Source: Acidobacteriota bacterium (GTDB lineage Bacteria; Acidobacteriota; Terriglobia; Terriglobales; Acidobacteriaceae). From it: a stretch of DNA of 10,338 nucleotides. Shown in pieces: positions 1 through 6,981 of the stretch. The position numbers and the translations under genes were made by a program. The stretch spans positions 1 to 10,338 of the forward strand of contig JAJXXN010000199.1 in assembly GCA_021781075.1 (NCBI GenBank), given 5' to 3'. Position 1 is the first letter of the stretch, and the number at the start of each line of letters is the position of its first letter. The notes under the pieces are model-generated. The model saw only the letters and a program-made list of their open reading frames with translations, was not told where the DNA came from and did no database searches.

Positions 1-1
1 C

Positions 2-283
2 TACGCACGCAACGGCCAAACCATCGGCGTCGGCGCCGGCCAAATGAGCCGCGTGGATGCCGCCAAATTCGGCGCCCAAAAAGCCCTGCTGCCGCTCGCC
101 GGCTGCGTCGCCGCCTCCGACGCCTTCTTTCCGTTCCCCGACGGCCTTGAAGTCGTCGTCAAAGCCGGCGCCACCGCCGTCATACAGCCCGGCGGCTCCG
201 TCAAGGACCAGGACGTAATCGCCGCCGCAGACTCCCTCGGCATCGCCATGGTCTTCACCGGCATGAGGCACTTCCGCCACTAA
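2..283 (+). CDS. purH: PurH C-terminus (AICAR transformylase / IMP cyclohydrolase), 5' partial
   Basis: This is the last 93 codons of the bifunctional purine enzyme that formylates AICAR and closes the ring to IMP, the final two steps of de novo purine synthesis in the cytosol. The frame is open from the window edge (first whole codon at base 2), so the start lies outside. The visible part belongs to the AICAR transformylase domain. It shows GVGAGQMSRVDAAKFGAQKA, then ASDAFFPFPDG, then AVIQPGGSVKDQDVIAAAD, and ends in MVFTGMRHFRH followed by TAA. All are hallmark blocks of the PurH C-terminus, and the FRH ending is the normal protein end, so the gene is intact on this side. No clear hairpin terminator follows it. 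Identity is very secure; only the missing 5' part cannot be judged. Confidence 0.97.
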   Translation, partial: YARNGQTIGVGAGQMSRVDAAKFGAQKALLPLAGCVAASDAFFPFPDGLEVVVKAGATAVIQPGGSVKDQDVIAAADSLGIAMVFTGMRHFRH

Positions 284-455
284 GGTGAGACGTACTCAGC
301 TTCCCACTGCGGACTATTTTCGTATTGTTAGGTGTGCTCCAATGCTAACTCTGCACCGCCAATTCCCATCGAAAATGGCTTTCAATCTGTGCGTCAAAAA
401 CGCAGCTTGCCACTTTCCCGCCCCAAATTAAACAAAATACAGGTAAAATCGTCTT

Positions 456-461
456 TATAGT
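456..461 (+). promoter_or_regulatory. Possible -10 box for the TPR gene
   Basis: TATAGT matches the sigma-70 -10 consensus at five of six bases. It sits in the AT-rich part of the gap, 77 bases upstream of the preferred ATG. No recognisable -35 element lies 16-18 bases upstream (the bases there are CAAAAT-like), so this is only a weak candidate. Confidence 0.25.
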
Positions 462-528
462 ATCGGAGATCGGCCGCGCTTTCCCGACCTTTGCTTTCGG
501 ACCAGTCAATAGCCCCTCTCGCAAGAAC

Positions 529-532
529 AGGA
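529..532 (+). promoter_or_regulatory. Shine-Dalgarno site fixing the TPR gene start at 539
   Basis: AGGA lies six bases before the ATG at 539. This ATG opens directly into a signal peptide, so the site supports it over the longer TTG start at 491, which would place 16 unrelated residues ahead of the signal sequence. Confidence 0.6.
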
Positions 533-538
533 TGTTCA

Positions 539-2653
539 ATGAAGAACTCGACCCTCAGCATCTTCCTCCCCGCAGCCGCGCTTTGCCTCTTCGCTTACGG
601 CCTCTCCGCGCAATCCACGGCCAGTCCCGCGCCGGCTGCAACCTCCGCCCCGGCGCCCACTGTGGACCGCGCGCAGTCCTACTACCACATGGCGCTCGCG
701 CACAACTACGAGGAGAAAGCTGAAGAAACCGGTCGCCAGCAGTTCGTCACCCGCGCCATTGAGGAGTACAAACTCGCCCTCGACGCCGACCCCAACTCCT
801 CCGAGATTGTAAACGCCCTCGCCATGTTCTACTTCCGCGCCGGCCGCACCGCCGAGGCCATCTCCACCGCCCGCGATGCCGCCAAGCGATTCCCAAAAAG
901 CCTCGAGGCACACAAGCTCCTCGGGCAAATCTACCTCCGCTCCATCGGCAACGCCCAGGGCAACTCCGCCGCGGGCTCCGGTCCCAACCCCGGCGATCAA
1001 ACACTCGACCTCGCCATCAACGAGTTCAAGACCATCGTCTCCCTCGACCCCAAAAGCGTCCAGGACCACATGGTCCTCGGCCAGCTCTACACACTCAAAC
1101 AGGACCACACCAAGGCCGAGGCCGAATTCAAAATCGCCAAAAACCTCGAGCCGGAGTCCGAAGAGGTCATCCTCAACCTCGCCCGCCTCTACGCCGAAAG
1201 CAACAACCTCAAGCAGGCCGTGGACATCATCCTCTCCGTCCCCGAGGCCAGCCGCACTGCCCGCATGGAGTTCGTCCTCGGCGCACTCTATGACCAGCTC
1301 AAGCAGCCCAAGGACGCCGTTGCAGCCTATCAGCGCGGCTCCAAGCTCGACCCCGAAAACCTCGACGGCCTCCGCTCCCTCGCCCAGGCTGAAATGAACC
1401 TTGAAGACCTGCCCGAGGCCTACAAGGCCTACAAGGCCCTCTCCGACGCCGACCCCGAAGACTCCGCCTCCCTGGTCAAAATGAGCGAGATCGAGCGACG
1501 CCAGGGAAAGTACGACGACGCCCTGGCCATCATCCGGCGAGCCCGCAAAATCGACCCCGACAACCTCGAGGCCGGTTACAACGAGGGGCTCCTCCTCGAC
1601 GTCCTCGGCAAGACCGATGACGCCGCCAAGGTCTTTGAGGAAATGGTCGCCCTCACCAGCCACGCAAACGGTGCCTATACCAGCGAGGAGCGCAACAACC
1701 GCGGCATCTTCCTGGAGCGCCTCGGCGCCGTCTATCACGAGCAAAACCGCGTCGACAAGGCCATTGAAACCTATCAAAAGCTCATCGAGCTCGGTGGTGA
1801 CTCCGCCATCAACGGCTATCGCTCTGAAATCGAGGTCTACACCGACGCCAAACAGTACGACAAGGCTGCCGACATCGCGCGCAAGGCCGTCGCCGACAAC
1901 CCCAAGGACCGCGAACTCAAGCTCGCTCTCGCTGACACGCTTGTCTCCACCGGCAAGGAGGATGAGGCCGTCTCCGTCGCGCTCTCCACCCTCAACAACA
2001 CCGACGATGACCGCATCACCTGGATCGGGCTCGGCCAGCTTTACACCCGCCTCCACCGCTGGAAGGACGCGGAAAAGGCCCTCGACAAGGCCGAACCCCT
2101 CAGCAAATCCAAAGACGACAAAATCATCCTCTACTTCTACCGCGGCGTCTGGGCCGAGCGACAGAAAAAATTCGACCCCGCGGAGCAGGCATTCCGCCAG
2201 GTCCTCGACCTCGACCCCACAAACGTCGCCACGCTCAACTACCTCGGCTTCATGTACGCCGACAAGGGAACGCACCTGCCCGAAGCCCTCAAAATGATTC
2301 GCAAGGCCGTCGAGCTTGACCCCATGAACGGCGCCTATCTTGACTCCCTCGGCTGGGTCTACTTCAAAATGGGCGACAACGAGGACGCTGAAAAATATCT
2401 CAAGCAGGCCGTCGCGCGGTCCGCCACCGACCCCACCGTCAACGACCACCTCGGCGACCTCTATGAAAAAACCGGCCGCATCCACCTCGCCGCCGCGCAG
2501 TGGGAGCGCTCACTCAAGGAGTACGCCCGCTCCCCGCAGGTGGACGTCGACCCCGCCGATGTCGCCAAGGTCCAACGCAAGCTCGACTCCGCCAAAGTCA
2601 AACTCGCCAAGGAGGACAGCAAGCTAGGTCTTCCCAGCGACCACGTCGAATAA
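539..2653 (+). CDS. Exported tetratricopeptide-repeat protein
   Basis: A 704-residue protein, probably periplasmic or outer-membrane associated, built almost wholly of TPR helix pairs that usually act as a protein-binding scaffold. Residues 1-25 form a signal peptide (MKNST, hydrophobic core, cleavage near GLSA-QS), followed by a Pro/Ala-rich linker to about 42. TPR-type units run from about 43 to 660, many ending in the classic LDP/DADP turn (for example 169-171, 270-272, 558-560, 593-595). A Gly/Ser/Asn-rich insertion at 136-152 interrupts the array. The last repeats carry NYLG (567-570), LDSLGW (601-606) and DHLGD (636-640), a signature I associate with Pseudomonas PA4667-like TPR proteins. 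The C-terminal tail is Lys-rich and charged. It stands alone, 255 bases after purH, with a hairpin downstream. The partner is unknown; the TPR call is secure, any specific role is not. Confidence 0.93.
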   Translation: MKNSTLSIFLPAAALCLFAYGLSAQSTASPAPAATSAPAPTVDRAQSYYHMALAHNYEEKAEETGRQQFVTRAIEEYKLALDADPNSSEIVNALAMFYFRAGRTAEAISTARDAAKRFPKSLEAHKLLGQIYLRSIGNAQGNSAAGSGPNPGDQTLDLAINEFKTIVSLDPKSVQDHMVLGQLYTLKQDHTKAEAEFKIAKNLEPESEEVILNLARLYAESNNLKQAVDIILSVPEASRTARMEFVLGALYDQLKQPKDAVAAYQRGSKLDPENLDGLRSLAQAEMNLEDLPEAYKAYKALSDADPEDSASLVKMSEIERRQGKYDDALAIIRRARKIDPDNLEAGYNEGLLLDVLGKTDDAAKVFEEMVALTSHANGAYTSEERNNRGIFLERLGAVYHEQNRVDKAIETYQKLIELGGDSAINGYRSEIEVYTDAKQYDKAADIARKAVADNPKDRELKLALADTLVSTGKEDEAVSVALSTLNNTDDDRITWIGLGQLYTRLHRWKDAEKALDKAEPLSKSKDDKIILYFYRGVWAERQKKFDPAEQAFRQVLDLDPTNVATLNYLGFMYADKGTHLPEALKMIRKAVELDPMNGAYLDSLGWVYFKMGDNEDAEKYLKQAVARSATDPTVNDHLGDLYEKTGRIHLAAAQWERSLKEYARSPQVDVDPADVAKVQRKLDSAKVKLAKEDSKLGLPSDHVE

Positions 2654-2689
2654 TTGCGCGAATCGCTTTTGAATCTCATCTTCAACAAG

Positions 2690-2715
2690 GAAAGCCACGC
2701 GCAAGCGTGGCTTTC
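2690..2715. terminator. Hairpin between convergent genes, probable bidirectional terminator
   Basis: GAAAGCCACGC and its exact complement GCGTGGCTTTC form an 11-bp stem around a GCAA (GNRA-type) tetraloop. It lies 36 bases after the TPR stop and 30 bases beyond the stop of the convergent exported-protein gene, the usual place for a shared terminator. Neither side has a real T-tract, so it is not a textbook Rho-independent terminator. It could also protect 3' ends. Confidence 0.6.
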
Positions 2716-2745
2716 AGGCAAATTATCCCCAGTTGCCTTCGCGCC

Positions 2746-3627
2746 CTACTTCACCGGCTTCCCGCACCGCGCCATCGCCACCTTCGCCATCCCCGTCATC
2801 TTCTCCGCCAGCGCCGCATCCGCCACCGGTATCACCGCCTTCCGCCCATCCTTGAACCGCAATATCCATGCCGTCGTCCCAGGCTCTTCCAGCGTCGCCG
2901 TTATTCCCCCAAGCCCAAGCGCCGTGTGCCGCTCCTTGAGGTAATCCCCAAACGGCTCACTCGCCACCTCCGTCACATCGCTGAACTTGAACCGTGAAAT
3001 GCAGCTCAGCAAATGGCTCAGGTACTCCGGCGTCTCCGCCTCGCACTCCGGCGTGTGGTCGGTGATGTAAAGCGCCGCAAAGTTCAGCGGGTTGGCCGCT
3101 AGCACCTGTTGCGCCGTCCCCACCGCGCCCCGGTCGTCCTTCGCAAAATATGCCCGCATCAGCTCATCCAGCACGTTCTGCCGCCCCGCGCTCTGCGGGT
3201 ACTTCTCCAAAAACGCCTTCAGCGCCGCAATCTTCCCGTCGTTGTCGTTCACCGCAACCGCCTGCGTATACGCCTTGTACTCGGCGTCATTCTCTATCGC
3301 CAGCGTCTCGTTGTTCGGGATGTTGTCGCTGCTCACCACATTCGTCTCAATCAAATACTGCGCAATGCACCCCGACACCGCCGCATTGTTGATTACATAA
3401 CTCACCGTCATGCTGCCGTGCCCGCCCTTGGCATCGCGGTATTCCACCGCCATCTTCAGCATTCCAGGGTCATTTAAATGGCCTTCCATAAACTCATACG
3501 CCTCGCGCAGTGTGGGCTGCTTCGCCGCCGCCTGCTGTTGCGCCTTGTGCGGGGCAACCTGCGCCCGCGCCACCGGCATAAATGCCATTCCCGCCGCCAC
3601 CAAACTCAAAATCACCCTCGTCTTCAT
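2746..3627 (-). CDS. Exported protein of unknown function with TPR-like helices
   Basis: A 293-residue protein I cannot assign to a named family. Residues 1-22 form a clear signal peptide (MKTR, hydrophobic core, cleavage near ARA-Q), followed by a Gln/Ala/Lys-rich linker to about 38. Residues 112-186 look like two TPR-like helix pairs, with AALKAFLEKYP and VLAANPLNFAALY resembling repeat ends. The C-terminal 60 residues look like a separate small domain containing WILRFKDGRKAVIPV. Four cysteines remain after processing (87, 195, 209, 288), compatible with disulfides in the periplasm. The ATG at 3627 is chosen because it begins the signal peptide and has GAAGGA about nine bases upstream; a GTG at 3663 would add 12 polar residues before it. 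It converges on the TPR gene and diverges from dgt over 117 bases. The export call is good; function is unknown. Confidence 0.85.
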   Translation of the reverse strand: MKTRVILSLVAAGMAFMPVARAQVAPHKAQQQAAAKQPTLREAYEFMEGHLNDPGMLKMAVEYRDAKGGHGSMTVSYVINNAAVSGCIAQYLIETNVVSSDNIPNNETLAIENDAEYKAYTQAVAVNDNDGKIAALKAFLEKYPQSAGRQNVLDELMRAYFAKDDRGAVGTAQQVLAANPLNFAALYITDHTPECEAETPEYLSHLLSCISRFKFSDVTEVASEPFGDYLKERHTALGLGGITATLEEPGTTAWILRFKDGRKAVIPVADAALAEKMTGMAKVAMARCGKPVK

Positions 3628-3744
3628 GCCTTTGCTTCCTTCTCTGTCACGCGTCTGCACCACTCATCAAATTACCGCAGCAAACCCGGAAAGGGAATTG
3701 CAAAATTATCCCCCTCTTCTCCAATCGTGGAATAATCATCCTGA
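3628..3744. promoter_or_regulatory. Divergent intergenic region between the exported-protein gene and dgt
   Basis: Two genes read outward from this 117-base stretch, so promoters for both should lie here. On the minus strand, GATAAT (+ strand ATTATC, 3705-3710) resembles a -10 box but has no good -35. On the plus strand, TTGCAA (3698-3703) resembles a -35 but has no -10 at the right distance. Neither is strong enough to call separately. Confidence 0.4.
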
Positions 3745-4893
3745 ATGTCCCGCCTGCTCAATCTCCCACCCGCGCTCGCCGTCCCTGATTCCTCGCCGCT
3801 CTCCGCGCGCGCCCATCAGGAGCCAGCGCACCCCTACCGCACCAACTTCGTTCGCGACAGCGCCCGCATCCTCCACTCGCGCGCCTTTCGCCGCCTCGCC
3901 GGCAAAACCCAGGTCTTCAGCCGCAACCTCGGCGCCGAAACCAGCGACCACCTCCGCAGCCGGCTCACCCACACCCTCGAGGTCGCGCAAATCGCCCGCT
4001 CCATCGCAGCCGTCCTCGGCCTCAACGCCAACCTCACCGAGGCGCTCGCCCTCGTGCATGACATCGGCCACCCGCCCTACGGGCACGCCGGCGAAAAGGC
4101 CCTCGACTCCGCGCTCCGCGCCCACGGGCTCACCTTCGACCACAACCTCCACGCCCTGCGCATCGTCACGCACTTTGAAGAACGCCACCCCGCCTACCGC
4201 GGCCTCAACCTCACCCTCGCCGTCCGCGAAGGCATCATCAAGCACTCGCGCGATTACTCCCCCGAACGACACCCCGATCTAGAGGAATATTTCCTCTCCC
4301 AATTCCCGCCGCTCGAGGCGCAGCTCATCGACCTCGCCGACGAAATCGCCTACCTCACCGCCGACCTCGACGACGGCTTCGACTCCGGCCTTCTCTCACT
4401 CGATTCCGTCCGTGCCTCCGTCCCGCTCTTCCGCTCCCTGCACGATTCCGTCCTCGCCGCATACCCCGCCGCCGTGCCGCGCCTCATCCGCACGGAAGCG
4501 CTCAAACGGCTGCTCAACGCCTTCGTCACCGATCTCATGGAATCACTCGCTCACCAGGTCCGCGAACTGCGCATCGAGACCATCGACGACCTCCGCCACG
4601 CCCCCCGCCGCCTCGTCGCCTTCTCACCGCCCATCGAAGCCGAGCGCGCCAGCCTCAAAAAATACCTCTACCAAAACCTCTACCTCTCCCCTGATATGGA
4701 ACAGGTCCACGACCATGCCACGCACATCGTCACCAGCCTCTTCAATTCAATCTTTCAAAACCCCGCGCTACTGCCCGCCGACCATCAGGCAGAGATTCCC
4801 TCCGAAGGCCTCGCGCGCACCGTCGCCGACTACATCGCCGGCATGACCGACAACTTCATCGAACATGCCTGGCGCACTGTCAAAAAGAATTGA
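3745..4893 (+). CDS. dgt: HD-domain deoxynucleoside triphosphate triphosphohydrolase (dGTPase-like)
   Basis: A cytosolic 382-residue enzyme of the dGTPase/SAMHD1-like HD family, which splits dNTPs into deoxynucleoside and tripolyphosphate and helps balance the dNTP pool. The metal-binding HD residues are all present: His76 in the RLTHTLEV block, His105-Asp106 in LVHDIGHPPYGHAGE, and Asp199 in DLADEIAY. The N-terminal block with HSRAFRRLAGKTQVF (44-58) is typical of the short dGTPase-like group, and the length fits that group rather than the roughly 500-residue E. coli Dgt. Substrate choice among dNTPs cannot be read from sequence. The ATG at 3745 is the earliest possible start, because TGA precedes it directly in frame at 3742-3744. 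The ribosome binding site is weak (GTGGAA about 12 bases upstream). It is a single gene, convergent with the asd-like gene 81 bases away. Confidence 0.93.
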   Translation: MSRLLNLPPALAVPDSSPLSARAHQEPAHPYRTNFVRDSARILHSRAFRRLAGKTQVFSRNLGAETSDHLRSRLTHTLEVAQIARSIAAVLGLNANLTEALALVHDIGHPPYGHAGEKALDSALRAHGLTFDHNLHALRIVTHFEERHPAYRGLNLTLAVREGIIKHSRDYSPERHPDLEEYFLSQFPPLEAQLIDLADEIAYLTADLDDGFDSGLLSLDSVRASVPLFRSLHDSVLAAYPAAVPRLIRTEALKRLLNAFVTDLMESLAHQVRELRIETIDDLRHAPRRLVAFSPPIEAERASLKKYLYQNLYLSPDMEQVHDHATHIVTSLFNSIFQNPALLPADHQAEIPSEGLARTVADYIAGMTDNFIEHAWRTVKKN

Positions 4894-4974
4894 TCAACCA
4901 GAAAAATGATTTATCTCTGGAACACTTTATAAGATAAGTTTTCGCGCTCAATGATCCCGGATCCCTGTGCCCTG
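4894..4974. other. Short gap between convergent dgt and asd-like genes
   Basis: These 81 AT-rich bases should hold the 3' ends of two transcripts. A weak imperfect hairpin (ACTT-T-AT, AAG loop, ATAAGT) followed by TTTT is seen at about 4924-4942, and CCAGA/TCTGG arms flank 4898-4920. Both stems are short and mostly A-T, so no firm terminator is called. Confidence 0.35.
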
Positions 4975-6015
4975 TCACTGCACCTTTCCCCGCGGCCTCA
5001 TCTTTTCCAGTTCCAGTGCGCATTCAATCGCATTCGCCGCATTCACGCGCAGGTTGTCCGTTGCCACCCAAAGCCACAGCTTTGTCACCGGTGAGCTGCC
5101 CGCAACGTGGATCGTCTCCGTTACGCCCTCCGGCTTCACCCGTACCAGCAAGTCATTTTGCCCCGTAGCCGCAAGGTTCGACGGCGTGTCCGTATCCTCA
5201 AGCACCAGGTCAATGTGCTCCCCGCTCAACGCCTGCTCAATCGAACTCAAATCCGTCGCATGCTCAAACTCCACCGCCATTGAAAAACAATGCCCGTGGA
5301 AGATCGGCGCCTGCAAAACCTGAATCAGCAGCCTTGCGCCCTCCGGCCCGGCAAGCCGCTGATAGTGCCGCCGCACCCGGTCCGCGCATTCATTCAGCGC
5401 CGTCGGCGCCGATTCGCCAAACCCGCCCAGCATGTTGTACGCCGTCTGCGCATCAAACACCGCCCGCGGCAACGTTTGAAAACTCAGCAGGTTCACCGTC
5501 TGCTGGTGCAGCTCATCCATCGCCCCTGAGCCCAGTTGGCTCGCCGGCTGTAGCACCGTCGCCGCCGCAAACCGCACGGGCGCGGCCTTCGCCAATCGCT
5601 CCATCAAAAGCGCCAGCGCCACCGCCGCAGGGTCCGCCGCCACAATCGCCGTCGTCAGCAGGTCCGCCCCACTCGTCTTCACCATGAGCCACGGCGCGCG
5701 AACCATCACGCCCGCGTCCTTGTCCAGCGACCCGCTCAAGTCAATCACCGGGCAATTCGACCGCACCGCCTGCCGCCAATGCTTGTCCGTCAGCGCGTGC
5801 GTGCCCGTGAAGAACGCAAAATCCACGCCCTCAAACGACTCCGCCGTCACACGACCCAAAAATGTCACCTCATCGCCCAACTGCTCCAGTTGGCCAAGCA
5901 CGTCCTCTTCATCAAACAGGATGATCTCGGCCGCGGCCAAGGGCGAATCAAGCAGAAGCTCCTTCAGCTCCTTGCCCAACAGCGTCGACGCTCCTACTAT
6001 CGCAATCTTTTGCAC
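4975..6015 (-). CDS. Aspartate-semialdehyde dehydrogenase homologue lacking the catalytic cysteine (Usg-like)
   Basis: A 346-residue protein with the ASADH/ArgC fold: an N-terminal nucleotide-binding domain and a C-terminal dimerisation domain with the family block GSGAMDELHQQT (162-173). It is probably not a working dehydrogenase. The catalytic Cys of the NPNC motif is replaced in DPAA (128-131; Ala131 aligns with the Cys). The glycine loop reads GASTLLG (8-14), without the usual middle Gly. The DLSG segment (92-95) is not followed by the phosphate-binding Arg. The active-site-like His remains in FHGHCF (His242). E. coli Usg shares the first and third losses. The start is GTG, with AGAGGA seven bases upstream. 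It follows pssA by 60 bases and is probably co-transcribed with psd-pssA. Automated annotation may call it asd; a true dehydrogenase role is unlikely. Its actual function is unknown. Confidence 0.88.
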   Translation of the reverse strand: MQKIAIVGASTLLGKELKELLLDSPLAAAEIILFDEEDVLGQLEQLGDEVTFLGRVTAESFEGVDFAFFTGTHALTDKHWRQAVRSNCPVIDLSGSLDKDAGVMVRAPWLMVKTSGADLLTTAIVAADPAAVALALLMERLAKAAPVRFAAATVLQPASQLGSGAMDELHQQTVNLLSFQTLPRAVFDAQTAYNMLGGFGESAPTALNECADRVRRHYQRLAGPEGARLLIQVLQAPIFHGHCFSMAVEFEHATDLSSIEQALSGEHIDLVLEDTDTPSNLAATGQNDLLVRVKPEGVTETIHVAGSSPVTKLWLWVATDNLRVNAANAIECALELEKMRPRGKVQ

Positions 6016-6022
6016 CGGTATT

Positions 6023-6028
6023 TCCTCT
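6023..6028 (-). promoter_or_regulatory. Shine-Dalgarno site for the asd-like gene (GTG start)
   Basis: On the minus strand AGAGGA stands seven bases before the GTG at 6015-6013. This good site supports GTG as the true start, since the following residues (QKIAIVGAS) begin the first beta strand of the nucleotide-binding fold immediately. Confidence 0.65.
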
Positions 6029-6075
6029 TGTTTTTTGTCGCGTCCAGCTTACGCCAATTGCCCCACGCCGTGTTG

Positions 6076-6981
6076 CTATTTCTCTGCCTCTGACTTGCCG
6101 CCGAACTGAAGCCTCAGCCGCCGACGCCGCTGCCAGCCATACGCCGCGCGCGCCCAAATCCCCGAGAACATGTAAACCAGTCCGCCTAAGAAAAACACCC
6201 AGCCTGAAAAACGAATCGTGATATACAGCACGATCGCAATCAGCACCAGCAGTTGAAAGGGATGCCGTCTGCCGAGCGTAATCTCCTTGCCCGACCAAAA
6301 ACGCCACGTGCTCACCATCAAAAAACCCGCCACGCCGACCAACACCAGCCAAACCGCCGACACCCACAGATTCGGCACCGGGTTGCCTCCAAAAAAATGC
6401 ACCGTCGAGGCAATCATCCCCGCCGCTGCCGGTATCGGCATCCCCACAAAATACTTCCGGTCCGGACGGCCCGGGTTACGCGGCACCGGGTCATGGCTGA
6501 TGTTGAACCGCGCCAAGCGTGCCGCCCCGCACAACAAAAACAAAAAACTGACAAAAACCCCGGCTTGCATCAGATGCTGGTGATAAACAGGGTTCGATGA
6601 ATCCGGCAACATCCGGAACCCCCACACAAACGCCAGCAGTGCCGGCGCCACGCCAAATGTCACCACGTCGGCCAGCGAGTCCAGTTCCTTGCCAAATTCC
6701 GTCGTCGTATGCGTCAGGCGCGCAATCCGCCCGTCCAGTGAATCAAACGGGATTGCCAGGCAGATTGCCAACGCCGCCCAATCCAAATGCCGCGGTATCC
6801 CATCCGTCGTCTTCGCCGTGATTGCATCCATCATCTGCGTGATGGCAAAAAATCCCGCCGCAATGTTCACCGACGTAAACAACGACGGCAGCACATACAT
6901 CCCGCGGCTCAACCGACGCCGCCGCAGGCGCAGACGCGCCTCGCTCGTGTGCTCCGCCCTCACCACTTGCTCAGTGCCCAT
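6076..6981 (-). CDS. pssA: CDP-diacylglycerol--serine O-phosphatidyltransferase
   Basis: A 301-residue inner-membrane enzyme that joins serine to CDP-diacylglycerol, giving phosphatidylserine, the substrate of Psd. The complete CDP-alcohol phosphatidyltransferase motif DG-x2-AR-x8-G-x3-D-x3-D is present: Asp83-Gly84, Ala87-Arg88, Gly97, Asp101 and Asp105. Hydrophobic segments follow at about 109-124, 139-152, 178-196, 205-224 and 243-272, as expected for this multi-pass family; the Lys/Arg-rich ends (15-26, 285-290) are probably cytosolic. The ATG at 6981 is chosen because its A is also the last base of the psd stop (TGATG), the mark of translational coupling, and because the TSVNIAAGF block lies a normal distance from this start. 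An open upstream extension to 7146 is a shadow inside psd. Identity is secure. Confidence 0.95.
   Translation of the reverse strand: MGTEQVVRAEHTSEARLRLRRRRLSRGMYVLPSLFTSVNIAAGFFAITQMMDAITAKTTDGIPRHLDWAALAICLAIPFDSLDGRIARLTHTTTEFGKELDSLADVVTFGVAPALLAFVWGFRMLPDSSNPVYHQHLMQAGVFVSFLFLLCGAARLARFNISHDPVPRNPGRPDRKYFVGMPIPAAAGMIASTVHFFGGNPVPNLWVSAVWLVLVGVAGFLMVSTWRFWSGKEITLGRRHPFQLLVLIAIVLYITIRFSGWVFFLGGLVYMFSGIWARAAYGWQRRRRLRLQFGGKSEAEK

Larger units (their letters stand above)
284..538 (+). other. Non-coding gap between purH and the TPR gene
   Basis: These 255 bases hold no credible gene. They are more AT-rich than the flanking genes, most strongly around 425-463, as expected of a promoter region. 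The only inverted repeats seen are short: a 5-bp stem with a CAAAA loop at 390-404, and GTTAG/CTAAC arms at 327-331 and 345-349. Neither has a T-tract, so neither is called a terminator. An open TTG-started extension of the TPR frame from 491 is judged not to be translated. Confidence 0.6.

Noticed and set aside
390..404. Small hairpin TGCGT-CAAAA-ACGCA as a purH terminator or regulator
   Set aside because: The stem is only five base pairs, there is no T-tract, and it lies over 100 bases past the purH stop.
491..538. TTG-started N-terminal extension of the TPR protein
   Set aside because: It would put 16 residues in front of a clear signal peptide; the ATG at 539 has AGGA six bases upstream.
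536..2485. A 649-codon open frame on the minus strand opposite the TPR gene
   Set aside because: It mirrors the C-ending codon bias of the TPR gene, which removes stops from the opposite strand. The product is a Gly/Val/Glu-rich low-complexity chain with no domain, while the plus frame has a signal peptide and TPR repeats.
3628..3663. GTG-started 12-residue extension of the exported unknown protein
   Set aside because: It adds charged residues before the signal peptide; the ATG at 3627 has a better-placed GAAGGA site.
3736..4272. 178-codon minus-strand frame opposite dgt
   Set aside because: It is another codon-bias shadow: the plus strand carries all HD-family metal ligands, while the minus product is Glu/Val/Gly-rich without a motif.
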